NCBI RefSeq assembly: GCF_047511655.1
Contig: NC_133394.1
Span: forward strand, 56,080,501 to 56,144,500
DNA: 64,000 nucleotides
Origin: Castor canadensis
Taxonomy: Eukaryota > Chordata > Mammalia > Rodentia > Castoridae
Reading direction: 5' to 3'
The notes beneath the pieces were generated by a model. It ran no database searches and had not been told where the DNA came from. It saw only the letters and a program-made list of their open reading frames with translations. Made by a program: the position numbers and the translations under genes. Positions 45,592 through 57,285 of this stretch are shown here, piece after piece (position 1 is the stretch's first letter; every line of letters starts with the position of its first letter).

Positions 45592-47426
45592 AAGAGAGAG
45601 ATCAAGAAGATTAAATAAAATGGAAAGATCTCCTACGCTCATGGATGGGTAGAATCAACATAGTAAAAATGGCTATACAACCAAAAGCGATCTACATGTT
45701 CAATGCAATGGCCATGAAAATTCCAATGACATTCATCAAAGAGATTGAAAAATCTACTTTAAAGTTCTTTTGAAACACAAAAGATTGTGAATAGCCAAGG
45801 CAATACTGAGCAAAAAGAGCAAAGCTGGAGGTATCACAATACCCGACTTCAAACTATACTACAGAGCTACAGCAATTAAAAAAAAAAAGCATGGTACTGG
45901 CACAAAAACAGATATGAAGACTAGTGGAACAGAATGGAGGCCCTGGATATGAATCCATACAGCTATGCCCACCTTATTTTTACAAAGGCACCAAAAACAT
46001 ACAAGGGAGAAAAGATAGCCTCCTCAACAAATGGTGCTGGGAAAAGTGGCTATCAGCCTGCAGAAAACTGAAACTAGATCCATGCCTGACACCCTGTATT
46101 ATTATCAAGGCAAGGACTTTCTCAGTAGAACACCACCAGCCCAGCAACTAAGAGAAAAGATGGACAAATGGGACGACATGAAATCCAAAAGCTACTGCAC
46201 AACAAAAGAAATGGTCTCTAAATGGAAGAGACCACCAAAGAGTGGGAGAAAGTATTTGCTAGCTATATATCAGACAAAGTACTGATGATCAGAATATACA
46301 GAGAGCTCAAAAAACTAAAGTTCCCCAAAATCAATGAACAAATAAAGAAGTGAGCAAGTGAACTAAACAGAATTTTTTCTAAGGAAGACATTCAAATGAC
46401 CAAAACCCACATGAAAAAATGCTCACCATCCCTGGCCTTAAAGGAAATACAATTCAAAACCACACTAAGTTTCCACCTCACCCCTGTTAGAATGGCTATC
46501 ATCAAGAACACCACCAACAACAAATGCTGGTGGGAAAGTAAGCTAGTACAACCACTATGGAAAACATTATGGAGGCTCCTTTAAAAATCTAAACATAGAT
46601 CTGTCGTATGATCCAGCAATCTCACTCCTGGGGATATACCTGAAGGAAGGTGACTCAAGTTAAAACAAAAGCACCTGCACATTCATATTTATTGCAGCAC
46701 TATTTACAATAGCTAAGCTATGGAAACAGCCAAGATGCCCTGCAACTGACAAATGGATCAAAAAAACGTGGTATTTAAACACAATGGAATTTTACGCAGC
46801 CACAAAGAAGAATGAAATTTTATCATTCACAAGTAAATGGATGGAACTAGAAAACATCATCTTAAGCGAAGTTAGCCAGAGTCAGAAGGCCAAAAATAGT
46901 ATGCTTTCCCTCATATGCAAATTATAGACCCAAAACAAATGCAATATTATTATTGGACATAGGTCACACACTAAGGGGAGAACACACATGGGAGGAATAG
47001 GGAAAGGAAAGGAAACCTAAAACTTGAATGTGGTTGATGTGCTCTCTGTTGAGGAATGAATAAAGTAATCTTAAAATAACAGAGCCCACTATGGGAAGGG
47101 GACCAAGAAGAGAAGAGGTCTGGTTAGCAATGAACCAGTGTGGGTTGCAGTACACAAGTGCATGGAAGCAATGCTAGTAATCTTTCTATATAGCTATCTT
47201 TATCCCAAATTAGAAAAAATGCTATGTCTTTCTTAGTATGTCCTATGTTTTCTCTTCAACAAAATCTGAGAAGAGGGCAGAACATGATCTGCCTGTTTGG
47301 GGAGGGTTGTGAGGGGAGGTGGCACAAACAATGTATATACATGTAAGTAGATGTAAAAACAATAAAATAGAAGGAGAAAGAAAAAAAGAATACACCACTG
47401 ATAATAAAACACTGAAAAAAAAAAAA
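45592..47426 (+). mobile_element. 5'-truncated L1 with probable target duplications
   Basis: Sense L1 beginning in the late RT region: CAACATAGTAAAAATGGCTA at about 45656, then AAAGCGATCTACATGTTCAA. It continues through broken C-terminal ORF2 (frames at 45924-46151, 46031-46285 and 46396-46584) and a 3'UTR ending in an A-rich tail near 47426. Flanking GAAAATGAGCCATG (45568-45581) and GAAAATGAGCCAGG (47427-47440) are 13 of 14 identical, with looser similarity beyond. It shares its 3'UTR variant with the copy at 37690-40165. Confidence 0.88.
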
Positions 47427-47440
47427 GAAAATGAGCCAGG

Positions 47441-49195
47441 TTTTATAAATCTTTTGATGAATGGGGGAGTTGAAAGAAGTTGATGCATAAAGGAAAACTG
47501 AAGAGAAAGCTAGATGCATACTATTAGTATTTAAGCTTTAAAGGAGCTTAAGGTTTTGAATAAGGAATGATTGGAAGTTTAAGGCACTCCACAATATGGA
47601 TTGTGAGTATATTAAAACAAAAAAAGTCTAGAACAAGAATTATAAGACAGTGTGAGGACACTTTGGGGGCAATGGATACACTCATTATCTGTGCTGATGG
47701 TTTCCTGAGTATAGGCATATACATAAACTGATTAAGTGCACACTTTCAGCCTGTACAATTTTTACAACTCCATTTACAAGGAGTTCAGGGGAATTTGGGT
47801 CTTCAGGCAAGTATTTGTTGGCAAAGGAGAAATATTCAGACAAAACCTATGTTTAAATGCCACAGAACACTGAAAAGACTGGAGGAGGCATGTTTAATGG
47901 AGTGGGTCATAATCACAGGATATATTGAGCAAAAATGGACAAAAGCCCCATGAGAACCCAAAAGCCTTGGATCTGTAGTACTAAGATAACAAGGCTGTTA
48001 GTATAGACTGCCCAGATGCTTCTTGAGACTTACGTAGGTTGGCAGAGCCACCTTTCTACTTCCCTGTACCTAGCTTTCCAGAACAGCCTGCTCACCTCAT
48101 TCTTGGAGCAGCAGGAGGATGGGTGGTGTGACCTGGCTGCTTCCCAAGAATCTTTGGCTTATATAAGCCTCTCAGAGAAAGAGCCTCAGCTATTTCCTGA
48201 GGCTGAGGGTTAGTTTTCTGGGCTGCCTGCCTACTTTGGGGGAACAGGAGGATGGGAAAGGCCTTCTCTTCTCCTGGTGTCTCTGTAGGCTCCCCAGGGC
48301 CACAAGAAGGTGAGCCCAGCCATCTTGGGTAACTTGCAGGGCTAGCTGAGCTGATTTGCTGGGGAGTGGATGCCAAGTTGCTTCATAGAAACTCATGTGG
48401 ACAGAGTATCAGATGGCTTCGTGTAGCAGAAGCCTGCATGGGGTAGGGTACCATATGAGTTGGTGGGTTGATCTCTATTTCCAGGGCCCAAGGTTTGGAG
48501 AAATTACAAGTTTCTCCACCAACAAATATTTTAGGTTGTCCATGGTGGAAGTAGAGACTTCTGGAGACCTACTTATTCTTTTTTTCCAAGCAAATTCCCT
48601 CTTGGTTCAAGCTTAATCTTGAGAGACGGGATAGTGGATGCTGTGTGATTAGCTCTCTTACTTAAATGGCTAATGTATCTCTGTGTTCTGCAGCATCTCC
48701 ACCACATCCTAGCACTAGGCCTTAAACACTTTAATGAAACAGCTATTGTTTTCCTTTGATTTGGTTCTTTATCTTGGATGGAAGTGGCACTTCTATCATC
48801 TACCTTGCTGATGTCCTCACAGATGTTAGGCATTTACCACACGTAAATGCCTACATGTGGTAAGCATTGGCATATTTTTATTGATAATTTCAAAACCTTA
48901 TTTTTTAAACAGTGAAAACCAAATTAAATGAAAAACATGTTTTGAGTTGGAGATGTAACTCCAACAGAAGTTACTTTAAAATAGAATTTGATCATATCTG
49001 TCTGGTAGGATATATCTTAAAAATAAAAACATTATTTTTCTTTTCCTAGCATTTGTTAGTGATTTGCAATTTTTTGTTAATCGTTCTTGTGTATGTTTTG
49101 TTAACTGTGTATTGTTTTGGCAGTACCACGTATGCCTTCGAGACTAGATGGTTTTCATACTGGACTTATGCTGTTGCTCATTATCTTTTGCATTG
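47441..49195. other. No gene recognised
   Basis: About 1.75 kb without a confident repeat. Opposing frames at 48016-48213 (+) and 48092-48376 (-) overlap, and neither resembles a known protein. A perfect hairpin lies at 48828-48852. Confidence 0.5.
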
Positions 49196-49199
49196 TGAT

Positions 49200-50940
49200 C
49201 TTTTTCTTCCATTTTATTAGAACATATTATATATAAAAGGGGTTTTAATTGTGATGGTTCCATATGTGTATATCATATACTCCAACCAAACCCATGCCCT
49301 CTATCACTCCCCCTTATCTTCCATCCTTGAAACAAAATTAGTAGGTTTCATTGTCCTATTTTCATACATGTGTATAGAATACTTTGACCATTTTTTTACT
49401 TTGACCATATTCAACTCCCATACCCTCTTCGATTTGCCCTTTCCTCATCTACTTGCACCCATCCCCAGACATATCCTATTTTACACTCCTGTAATTCATT
49501 ATTAATGACTAGATTCCATATGTGAGCAGGAACATGATTTGACTTTCTCTGGTTATTTTGCTTCACAGCATGATCTCAAGTTCCATCTGTTTTGCAGATG
49601 CATTTGCAGGTTTTCCTGCAAATGGCGAAATTTCATTAACTTTTATGGGTCAATAATACTCCACTGTGTATACATAACAGATTTCATTACAACTGGTTGA
49701 TGGGCTGATCTCAAATTTTGGTTATTGTGAATAGTGCTGCTATAAACATGGGTGTGTAGATACCATAACTGTATGTTGAATTACATTGCTTTGGATATAT
49801 GCCTAAGAGTGGTATAGCAGAATCATATGTTCTATTTTTAGATTTTAAAGGAACCTCCATACTTACTTCCATAGTGGCTGCACTAATTTACATTTCTTCC
49901 CACAGTTGTGTAAGGGTCCCGTCCCCTCCCCATCCTCACAAGGGTTGTTTTTCTTGCTGATAGCCAATCTCAATGAGATGAGATGGAGTTTCAATTGTGT
50001 TTTGATCTGCATTTCCTTTATGGTTAAGGATGTTGAACATTTTTGCATGTATTTCTTAGACATTTATACTTCTTCCTATAAAAATTGTTCATTTGCCCAT
50101 TTGTTGGATTATTTATTCCTTTGCTGTTTAATTTTTGAAGCTCTTTATATATTCTGGATATTAATCCTTTATCTGATGAATAGCTGGAAAAGATTTTCTC
50201 CCATTCTCTATAGATTTTGATTCTAGAAATTGTTCCCTTTGCAGAAGTTTACAATTTGATGCAATCCCATTTTTCAATTTTTATTATTTTATGAGCTATT
50301 GGGGTTCTATTCAGAAATACATTACTTCATTCCTATATTTTCAAGGGTTTGCTCTATGTTTTCCTCTGGTAGTTTCAGTCTTACATTAAGGTCTTTGACG
50401 GATTTGGAATTCATTTTGGTACAGGGTGAGAAATAAGGGTTCAATTTTAGTGTTCTAAAGTGGATATCCAGTTGGCACAACACCACTTGTTGAAAAGACT
50501 ATCTTTTCTGCAATGTAGGCTTCAGACTTTGTCAAAAATCAGATGATTAGAACTGTGTGGGCTTATTTCTGGATCTTCTATCCTATTGCACTATTTACAT
50601 GTCTGTTCTTGAAACAGTACAATGCCAAATTTGTCACTACAGCCATGTAGTATAATTTGAATTTAGGTATTATGATACGTCCAGCATGGCTCTTTTTGCT
50701 CAGGATTGCTTTGGGTATTTGAGGTTCTATGTATTTCTCAATTTTAAGATTGATTTTTCTATTTCTGTGAAGAATGACATTGAAATTTTGATAGGGACTT
50801 CGAGTCTATAGTTTATTTTTCATAGTATAGCTATTTTCACAATATTGATTCTGCAGATCCATGACTTGGTCTTTCATTTTCTAGTGTCTTCTTTAATTTC
50901 TATTTTGGAGTGGTTAAAAAAACAACACTTGTACATTGAT
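49200..50940 (-). mobile_element. Old 5'-truncated L1 (late RT to 3'UTR)
   Basis: Antisense. The older 3'UTR type at about 49200-49540 (AGGTTTCATTGTCCTATTTT, then ACTTTGACCATATTCAACTC) is continuous with the ORF2 C-terminal region (49560-50560) and late RT (50560-50940). Recognisable text includes GGCTGCACTAATTTACATTT, TGTTTTGATCTGCATTTCCT and ACAGGGTGAGAAATAAGGGT. The minus-strand frame at 49863-50063 retains a [11 protein letters not shown] end. This copy links the older 3'UTR type to ORF2 and so identifies the solitary 3' ends elsewhere in the window. Confidence 0.88.
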
Positions 50941-50968
50941 GGTATTGTCGGTCATGTTATTCTAAAAC

Positions 50969-50969
<1 letters not shown>

Positions 50970-51006
<37 letters not shown>

Positions 51007-51008
51007 TG
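50970..51008. repeat. (GT)n microsatellite
   Basis: About 17 GT units with one TA interruption near the end. Confidence 0.97.
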
Positions 51009-51489
51009 ATAGAGGAAAAAATATCTTTGTAGCAACAGTAATTGGTATTTTGGAGGCAGAGAAAAATAAAGAAATTTAACTAAAAATCCTGTGTATGTGA
51101 ATATGAAATGAAAATATCCACATGAACAAAATATATTAATATATCTTAAATATATGTGTTTCTAAGCTCTGTCCTCTGAAAAGACAGACTTTAGGAACAA
51201 ATTTACCAACCCAATATTCATAGGTACCCTTAGCATCCAAGTTGTCATTTCTGAACACCATTTTACATTAAAAGGAACTAGAGCTCTTTGGAGAAGAGAC
51301 TCATACCAAGTCTGGGGCAACAAATTCACAAGATGAGGAAGAAGAACTCTGCCTTAACAGAAAAAAACTATCTGAATCATGTTCAAAAGAAATAGGCATT
51401 AACATATTGATAAGGTTTTCACATAAGAGACTCTATTCTCTACTTCTATTCACATGGTACTATAGTGAGAAGACATAGCCAGTACAAAA

Positions 51490-52920
51490 TGGGAGTGCAT
51501 GAAACTAAAAAGCTTCTGCACAGCAAAGGAGATGGTTACCAGACTGAAGAGACAGCCTACAGAATGGGAGAAAATTTTTACCACTTATACATCTGGCAAG
51601 GGATTAACCAGAATATACAGGGAGCTCAAAAAACTAACCTCTCAAAGAATCAACAACCCACTAAATAAATGGGAAAATAAATTGAACAGACAATTCTCAA
51701 AAGAAGTATAAATGGCCAATAAATATATGAAGCAATGCTCAATAACCTTTGCTACAAAGGAAATGCAAATCAAAATGACACTGAAATTCCACCTCAGCCC
51801 AGTCAAAATGGCTATCATTAATAACACAAACAACAAAAAATATGGTGAGGTTGCAGGGGACAAAGGAACACTTCTAAGTGTAGAATTTTCATTACCACTG
51901 TTGGTGGTAATGAAAATTAGTACAACTACTATGGAAAAAAGTATGGAGGTTCATCCAAAAACTAAAAATAGAACTACCGTATGATCCAACACTGTCCATA
52001 TACCTGAAGGAATGTGCTCCAGGATATGAAAGAGCCACTTGCATGCCCATGTTTATTGCAGCAGTATTTACAACAGCCAAGCTTTGGAAATAGCTCACAT
52101 GCCCTACAACTGATGAATGGCTTAAACATGTGGTATATATACATAATGGAGTTTTATTCAGCCATAAAGAAGAATGAAATTAGGTTGTTTGTGTGTAAAT
52201 GGATAGAACTGGAGAACACCACATTAAGCAAAGTAAGTTAAACTGAAAAAGTTAAAGGTCACATGTTTTCTCTCATAAGTGGAAGCTGGATCTATCAGTT
52301 AAATGTATATAAAAATACATATATGATCATACATACATATACACATACATACATACATATACATATAGTGAGAGATAAGATTGTATGAGTGGGTCTATCT
52401 TAGGGAACTATGTGAGGTGAGAGAGGGAAAGAAAATAGTAGAGAATGAAAAATATTGAAAACACCCATCTATATTTAAAAATAATAAAATATACTGTATT
52501 ATAAGACATTAAATATTAGGGGACCATGGTGCTAGATAAAGAGTTAATAATTGGGGATTTAATTTGATTAAAGCATGATATATACGGGCCTGAAGTATCA
52601 AGGCAAAACCTCCTTGTACTACAATGTACACATAAAAAAATGAAGGACAGGAGGGAAAAATGACTTTTCCAGGGGTAAGTACCAGTGGGAGTGGGGGCAT
52701 AAGGAAATCATGAATGAGGGTCAATATGGTGGATGTATTTGTATTCATATGTGAAAATAGAAGAATGAAACATCCTGAAATTGTCCTAAGGAGGGAAAGA
52801 GCAGGATGAGGGAGAATAATGGAAGGGGTAAATGCAACTAAGATATATTTGTAAGCACATATATAAATATCATAATGTATTCCCCTGTACAACTATTATA
52901 TGCTAATAAAATAAATAAAA
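51490..52920 (+). mobile_element. Old 5'-truncated L1 (ORF2 C-terminus plus older 3'UTR)
   Basis: Sense L1 starting at GAGTGCATGAAACTAAAAAG (about 51492). Frames at 51499-51711 ([20 protein letters not shown]), 51712-51984 and 52014-52241 (MWYIYIMEFYSAIKKNEIRL) carry the ORF2 C-terminal region in different phases. A CATA-type microsatellite at 52315-52370 sits in the 3'UTR. The end (52570-52920) is the older 3'UTR type, finishing ATATGCTAATAAAATAAATA with an A-run. It is also possible that 52500-52570 marks a junction of two copies. Confidence 0.85.
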
Positions 52921-52944
52921 AAAGAAGTTAGAAAGCAAGGATTA

Positions 52945-53315
52945 GTATGAAAGAAATAAATCTCTCATTATTCACATATGACATGATTGAGTAAAATATG
53001 AAATAATTTACAACAAACTAACAGAGTTGATTTAGTAAGGTCACTAGTTATAAGGACCATATAAAAATAAACATATGTATATTTAGCCATATATAGAAAA
53101 ATGCAAAATGAAAATTCTCAAAATAGCATAAGAAACAACTATAAGAATACTAAGAGATTTTTACAAAAGGACAATCTAACTTCACTACAAATTCTAACTA
53201 ATGAATTAAAAACAAGTATGTTTAAATTTATGGATACTAGAAAACATCTTCATTGGTCAACTACAAAGGATGACAGAAAGTCAACTATTTCAAAAATGTA
53301 AAAAAATGGTACACA
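52945..53315 (+). mobile_element. Ancient L1 RT fragment
   Basis: CTCATTATTCACATATGACA, then AGTAAGGTCACTAGTTATAA and ACCATATAAAAATAAACATA, follow the RT catalytic region of very old L1s. The box corresponding to FADD reads from a CACATATGACATGATTG text and is disrupted. Frames are broken. Confidence 0.6.
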
Positions 53316-53608
53316 AGTTTTTCTGCACCAACTAGACCCCAGGTAATCAAACAATGATTGCAGCTGATAAGATAATACGAGTATCATTTGAAATTCCTCA
53401 TGATATAATGGATGTAGACAAAGATCAAACTCATAAAAGATAAACCAGACATAGTGTTTTCTCCAGGAAGAACATAATATTATCTATGAAGTATTCTTGC
53501 TAAAAATCTAACAACCAATTTGAAAGCTTCAAGATTTAACGCTGGCTTCAGGAAGTATAAAAACATCATGGAAATGTAAGCAGCAAAACTAAGGTAATGG
53601 GAAAGTCT
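53316..53608. other. No gene recognised
   Basis: Short unassigned spacer before the L1 insertion. It may contain a further part of the preceding ancient L1. Confidence 0.4.
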
Positions 53609-53624
53609 AAAAGGACATGGTTTT

Positions 53625-54722
53625 GAGAATGGGATGACGGCTCATGCATAGGCAGAGATGGCGACTAGGGTGCAGAAGCAGACAGCATGAGCTCCATGAC
53701 TCCAAAACCTTCCTGAGATAGTGGAGACACACTTGGTGGAAATAAAGCACCAAGGAGAATCAGAACTTTGACTTCCCTAGCCCATGGACAGCTTCTCCAC
53801 GACATGCTACACTGAAAAAACAGGAGGGTTCCTGCCACTGCCAGATGCCAGCTCCAAACCTGCTTGGGAGACTTTTGGCAGACCAAACAGGTGAGCATCT
53901 AGTGTCACATGGTATTCCCCTAGCCACCCCTGGGAGAAACCAGCATAGCCCCCTGGGCAAACTGACCCCCACCTTCAAAAAAACCAAACTGAACAATAAA
54001 CAAGGCACTGAAAACTAACACACAGCAGAGGGGCAGAGGTGCTGAAAGCACACTGGAGAATGTGGGAGGGAAAAACAGGCTAATCTCCACACAAACTTTC
54101 AGTAAACAAAAGCTGGAAAGGCAGAAAGGCAGAGTGGGTGAATGATAAGCCACTGCCTGAAATAGGGCAGATAGCGGTCTTCAAAGCTCATCTCCTAAGC
54201 CACTGAGCAACATCAAAAGTCAAAAAACACTGCAAAATCGAAAAATAATCAGCAAACCATCACAACACACTGACAGCAGGGGGCCGGCTGATGGATCACT
54301 GACCCTGCCCCAGAGAAAAAGGGTGAGGCAAAGAAACAAGCCTCCAGTAATCAAGCAAGTGAAAACCCAACTCCAAAGTAAGATGGATGGTGGGCTCCTG
54401 AGCTGACTCCGGAACCTGAGGATAACATACAAACTTAAACTGCCACACTCCACTGAGGGAGGAGCTGACCAAGCAGATGCCTCTGAAAGACAGATGAAAA
54501 AACAAACAAACAAACAAACAAACAAACACTACCTAACCACCTGGCGAGACTACGACAGAGTTTCTGCTTAAATACTAACGCCAGGATTGGATGCTGGAGG
54601 AGTAACACCAGAACTTAAATTAAGACTGAAATTCTATTGTTCCTGAACCTGGAATTTATTTTGTTTGTCTGTCTGTTTGTTCTGTTTCTTGTTTGTTTGT
54701 GTTTGTTTGTTCATCTCTCCCA
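53625..54722 (+). promoter_or_regulatory. L1 5'UTR
   Basis: Promoter and leader of the internally deleted L1, with GATGGC (53657-53662, YY1-core-like) close to the start. It shares CAGCATAGCCCCCTGGGCAA (53942-53961) with the 5'UTR at 24859-25535. It ends in AAAC (54500-54528) and TTTG (54656-54712) simple repeats and a pyrimidine-rich CATCTCTCCCAG. Antisense frames of 77-101 codons here are incidental. Confidence 0.8.
54500..54712. repeat. (AAAC)n and (TTTG)n simple repeats
   Basis: Seven AAAC units at 54500-54528, then a variable TTTG/TCTG array at 54656-54712, both within the L1 5'UTR. They are partly complementary and could pair in RNA. Confidence 0.9.
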
Positions 54723-55215
54723 GGACACTAAACAGAGTTGACCAAAACAAAACCTCCCCATGACATACTATCATTAAAACAACAAGCACAGAGAACAGAG
54801 AAAGAATATTGAAGGCTATAAGAGAGAAAAACACAAATAACATACAAATGTGAACCCACCAAAATCACAGCAGATTTCTCAACAGAAACATTAAAAGCAA
54901 GAAGAGCATGGAATGAGGTATTCTAGGCACTGAATGAAAACAACTTCAAACCTAGGGTACTCTACCCAGCAAAACTATCATTCAAAATAGATGGAGCAAT
55001 AAGTTTTCCACGATAAATAGAAACTAAAACAATGTATGACCACAAAGCCACCACTACAAAAGATTCTTCAAGGAATTCTACAAACAGAAAATGAAAGCAA
55101 ACAAAACCATGAGAGGATAGGCACCACCAAACCACAGGAGAAGAAAAGACAAGGAATCAGTGAGTAAAATTAATTCAGCTGCACACAACGAAACCCTTAA
55201 CAACAAAAATAACTA

Positions 55216-55990
55216 AATGACAGGAATCACCACGTACCTGTCAATATTAACAGTGAATGTTAAAGGACTTAACTCCCCCATCAAAGACACCTTTTGGCAA
55301 ACTGGATTAAAAGGAAGATCCCACAATCTGGTGTTTACAGGAGACCCATCTCATTGTCAGAAATAAGCACTGGCTTAGCATGAAAGGCTGGAAGATTTTC
55401 CAAGCCAATGGCCCCCCAAAACAGGCAGGAGTAGCAATACTTATCTCAGACAAAGTAGACTTCAAACTTACATTAATCAAATGTGATAAACAAGGACACT
55501 CCATACTAATAAAAGGAGAAATACACCAAAAGGAAATAACAATTATCAACCTACTTGCACCCAATGTCAGAACACCCAATTTCATCAAACGTACTCTGAA
55601 GGACCTAAAAACATATATAATCTCTGACACGGTGGTAGTGGGAGACTTTAATAACCTCCTATCACCAAGAGATAGGTCATCCACACAAAAAAATCAATAA
55701 AGAAATTCTAGAACTAAATCACACCATAGATCAAATGGACCTAGCTGATGTCTACAGAATATTTCATCCAACTTCCATACAATATACATTCTTCTCAGCA
55801 GCCCATGGAACATTCTCCAAAACTGATCATATCTTAGGGCACAAAGCAAGTCTTAAAAAATATAAGAAAACAGAAATAATCCCATGTATTCTATCTGATC
55901 TCAATACATTCAACTCAACAACAAAAACAACAGAAGAAAACATGCAAACAATTGGAAGCTGAACAATACATTGCTCAATGATCAGTGGGT
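55216..55990 (+). pseudogene. L1 ORF2 endonuclease-domain remnant, inactive
   Basis: Sense frame 55380-55700 covers the middle of the L1 endonuclease (AGVAILISDKVDFK, GDFNNLLSPRDRSS). One extra A in a run near 55688 shifts the frame, and the protein continues in the frame at 55735-55962 (MDLADVYRIFHPTSIQYTFF, SKTDHILGHK). The terminal catalytic SDH motif reads SDL at about 55897-55905, so the nuclease would lack its conserved histidine even if in frame. After NEQW-like text near 55985 the sequence jumps to the C-terminal ILSEV block. Confidence 0.9.
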
Positions 55991-56573
55991 CATCATCCTG
56001 AGTGAGGTTAGTCAGGCTCAGAAGACCAAAAATGTTCTCCCTCATGTGCAGACTTTAGATCTAGGGCAAATGCAGCAATGTTGTTGGGACTTGGGTCACA
56101 CACTAAGAGGAGAGCACATATGGGAGGTATGGGGATAGGTAGGAAACCCAAAACTTAAAAGTGTGTGATGTCCCCACTGCAGAGGAACTAATATACTAAT
56201 ACACCTTAAAGTGACAGAGGCCAATATGGGAAGGTGACTGGGAAGTAGTGAAGAGGTCAGGTAGAGATGAATCAATTCGGCCCGTAATACACTTCTGCAT
56301 GGAAGCAATGCTAGGAATCTCTCTGTATAGCTATCCTTACCTCAGCTAGCAAAAATGCTTTGTCTTTCTTATTATTGCTTATGTCTTCTATTCAACAAAA
56401 TTGGAGAAAAGAGCACAACAGGTTCTGCCTGGAAGCATGGGAGTGGGGGGAGAGGGAGAGGGCAGGGAGTTGAAATGACCCAAACAGTGTATGCACATAT
56501 GAATATAAGAATAAAGAAAAAAATTAAATAATATATATTACACTCATAATACAACAAAAAAGGATATGGCTTT

Positions 56574-56974
56574 CTGTTAAATTTGTTAACATGCAAATTT
56601 GAATATATAAATGTAATTTTGATCCTGATTTCAACAATCTTCATAAAATTTGTAATAGGATATTTACTATTAATTTTTAAGGTATATTAACTGAATTATG
56701 GTTATACACCCAACTTATGTGTTTTAAGGGCCCTTTATCTTTCATAGATGTACATATCGGAGTATTTTCAGATGAAATAACATGTGATATATGCTCTACA
56801 TAATCCAGTTTGGGGAGGTATACGTAAGATTACTCGTGTTTAATAATTTATATATACATATAATTGTATATGTGGGCTGACTCATTTACTATTCTGTGAT
56901 TTTGCATGTTCAAAAATATCCATAATGAATAAACAAAGAAAATGCTACAGAATGGTATATTTTTCTTTTGGAAA
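56574..56974. other. No gene recognised
   Basis: AT-rich spacer with no supported feature. Confidence 0.5.
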
Positions 56975-57285
56975 TATTTGAACTCAGGGCCTTGTGCTCG
57001 CTAAGCAGGTGATCTACCACTTGAGCCACATCCTCCTAGCCTTTTTTGCTTTGGTTACGTTTGAGATAGGATCTCATGTTTATTCCCAACATTCTACCGC
57101 GAGTTGACCTGGACCACAATCCTCCTACTCACACTTCCCATCTAGCTAGAATGACAGGTATGCACAATCATGCCCAGCTTTTTTGGTTGAGATAGTGTCT
57201 CACTTTTTGCCAAGGCTTGCCTTTATCTCTGGTTCCCAAGTAGCTTGAATTATGAGCATTAAACCACTACAGCTAGCACTAAACA
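56975..57285 (-). mobile_element. Composite B1-like plus tRNA-like SINE
   Basis: The complement of the tRNA-like half (AATATTTGAACTCAGGGCCT, then GCTAAGCAGGTGATCTACCA and CTTGAGCCACATCCTCC) is followed by the complement of a B1-like half (GAGATAGGATCTCATGTTTA, GAATGACAGGTATGCACAAT). A further B1-like stretch follows (TTGAGATAGTGTCTCACTTT, CAAGTAGCTTGAATTATGAG). The double B1-like part suggests two adjacent insertions or a longer SINE variant. Confidence 0.75.

Larger units (their letters stand above)
53625..56557 (+). mobile_element. Full-ended, internally deleted L1 with target duplications
   Basis: A 2.9-kb sense L1 bounded by AAAAGGACATGGTTTT (53609-53624) and AAAAGGATATGGCTTT (56558-56573), 14 of 16 identical. 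Order: a 1.1-kb 5'UTR (53625-54722), the spacer that normally lies between ORF1 and ORF2 (54723-55215), the first part of ORF2 (55216-55990), then an abrupt switch at about 55990-55998 to the last ORF2 codons and 3'UTR. ORF1, the reverse transcriptase and nearly all of the C-terminal region are missing. The 3'UTR has GATGTCCCCACTGCAGAGGA, the G-rich tract near 56440 and an A-rich tail. Confidence 0.92.

Noticed and set aside
48016..48376. Possible exon pair in opposing frames
   Set aside because: Neither translation resembles a known protein, and the frames overlap on opposite strands. No splice or promoter context was convincing.
53888..53896. Splice donor in the 5'UTR used to make the deletion at 55990
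   Set aside because: Sequence downstream of this donor is retained, so it cannot be the donor for either missing interval in this copy.
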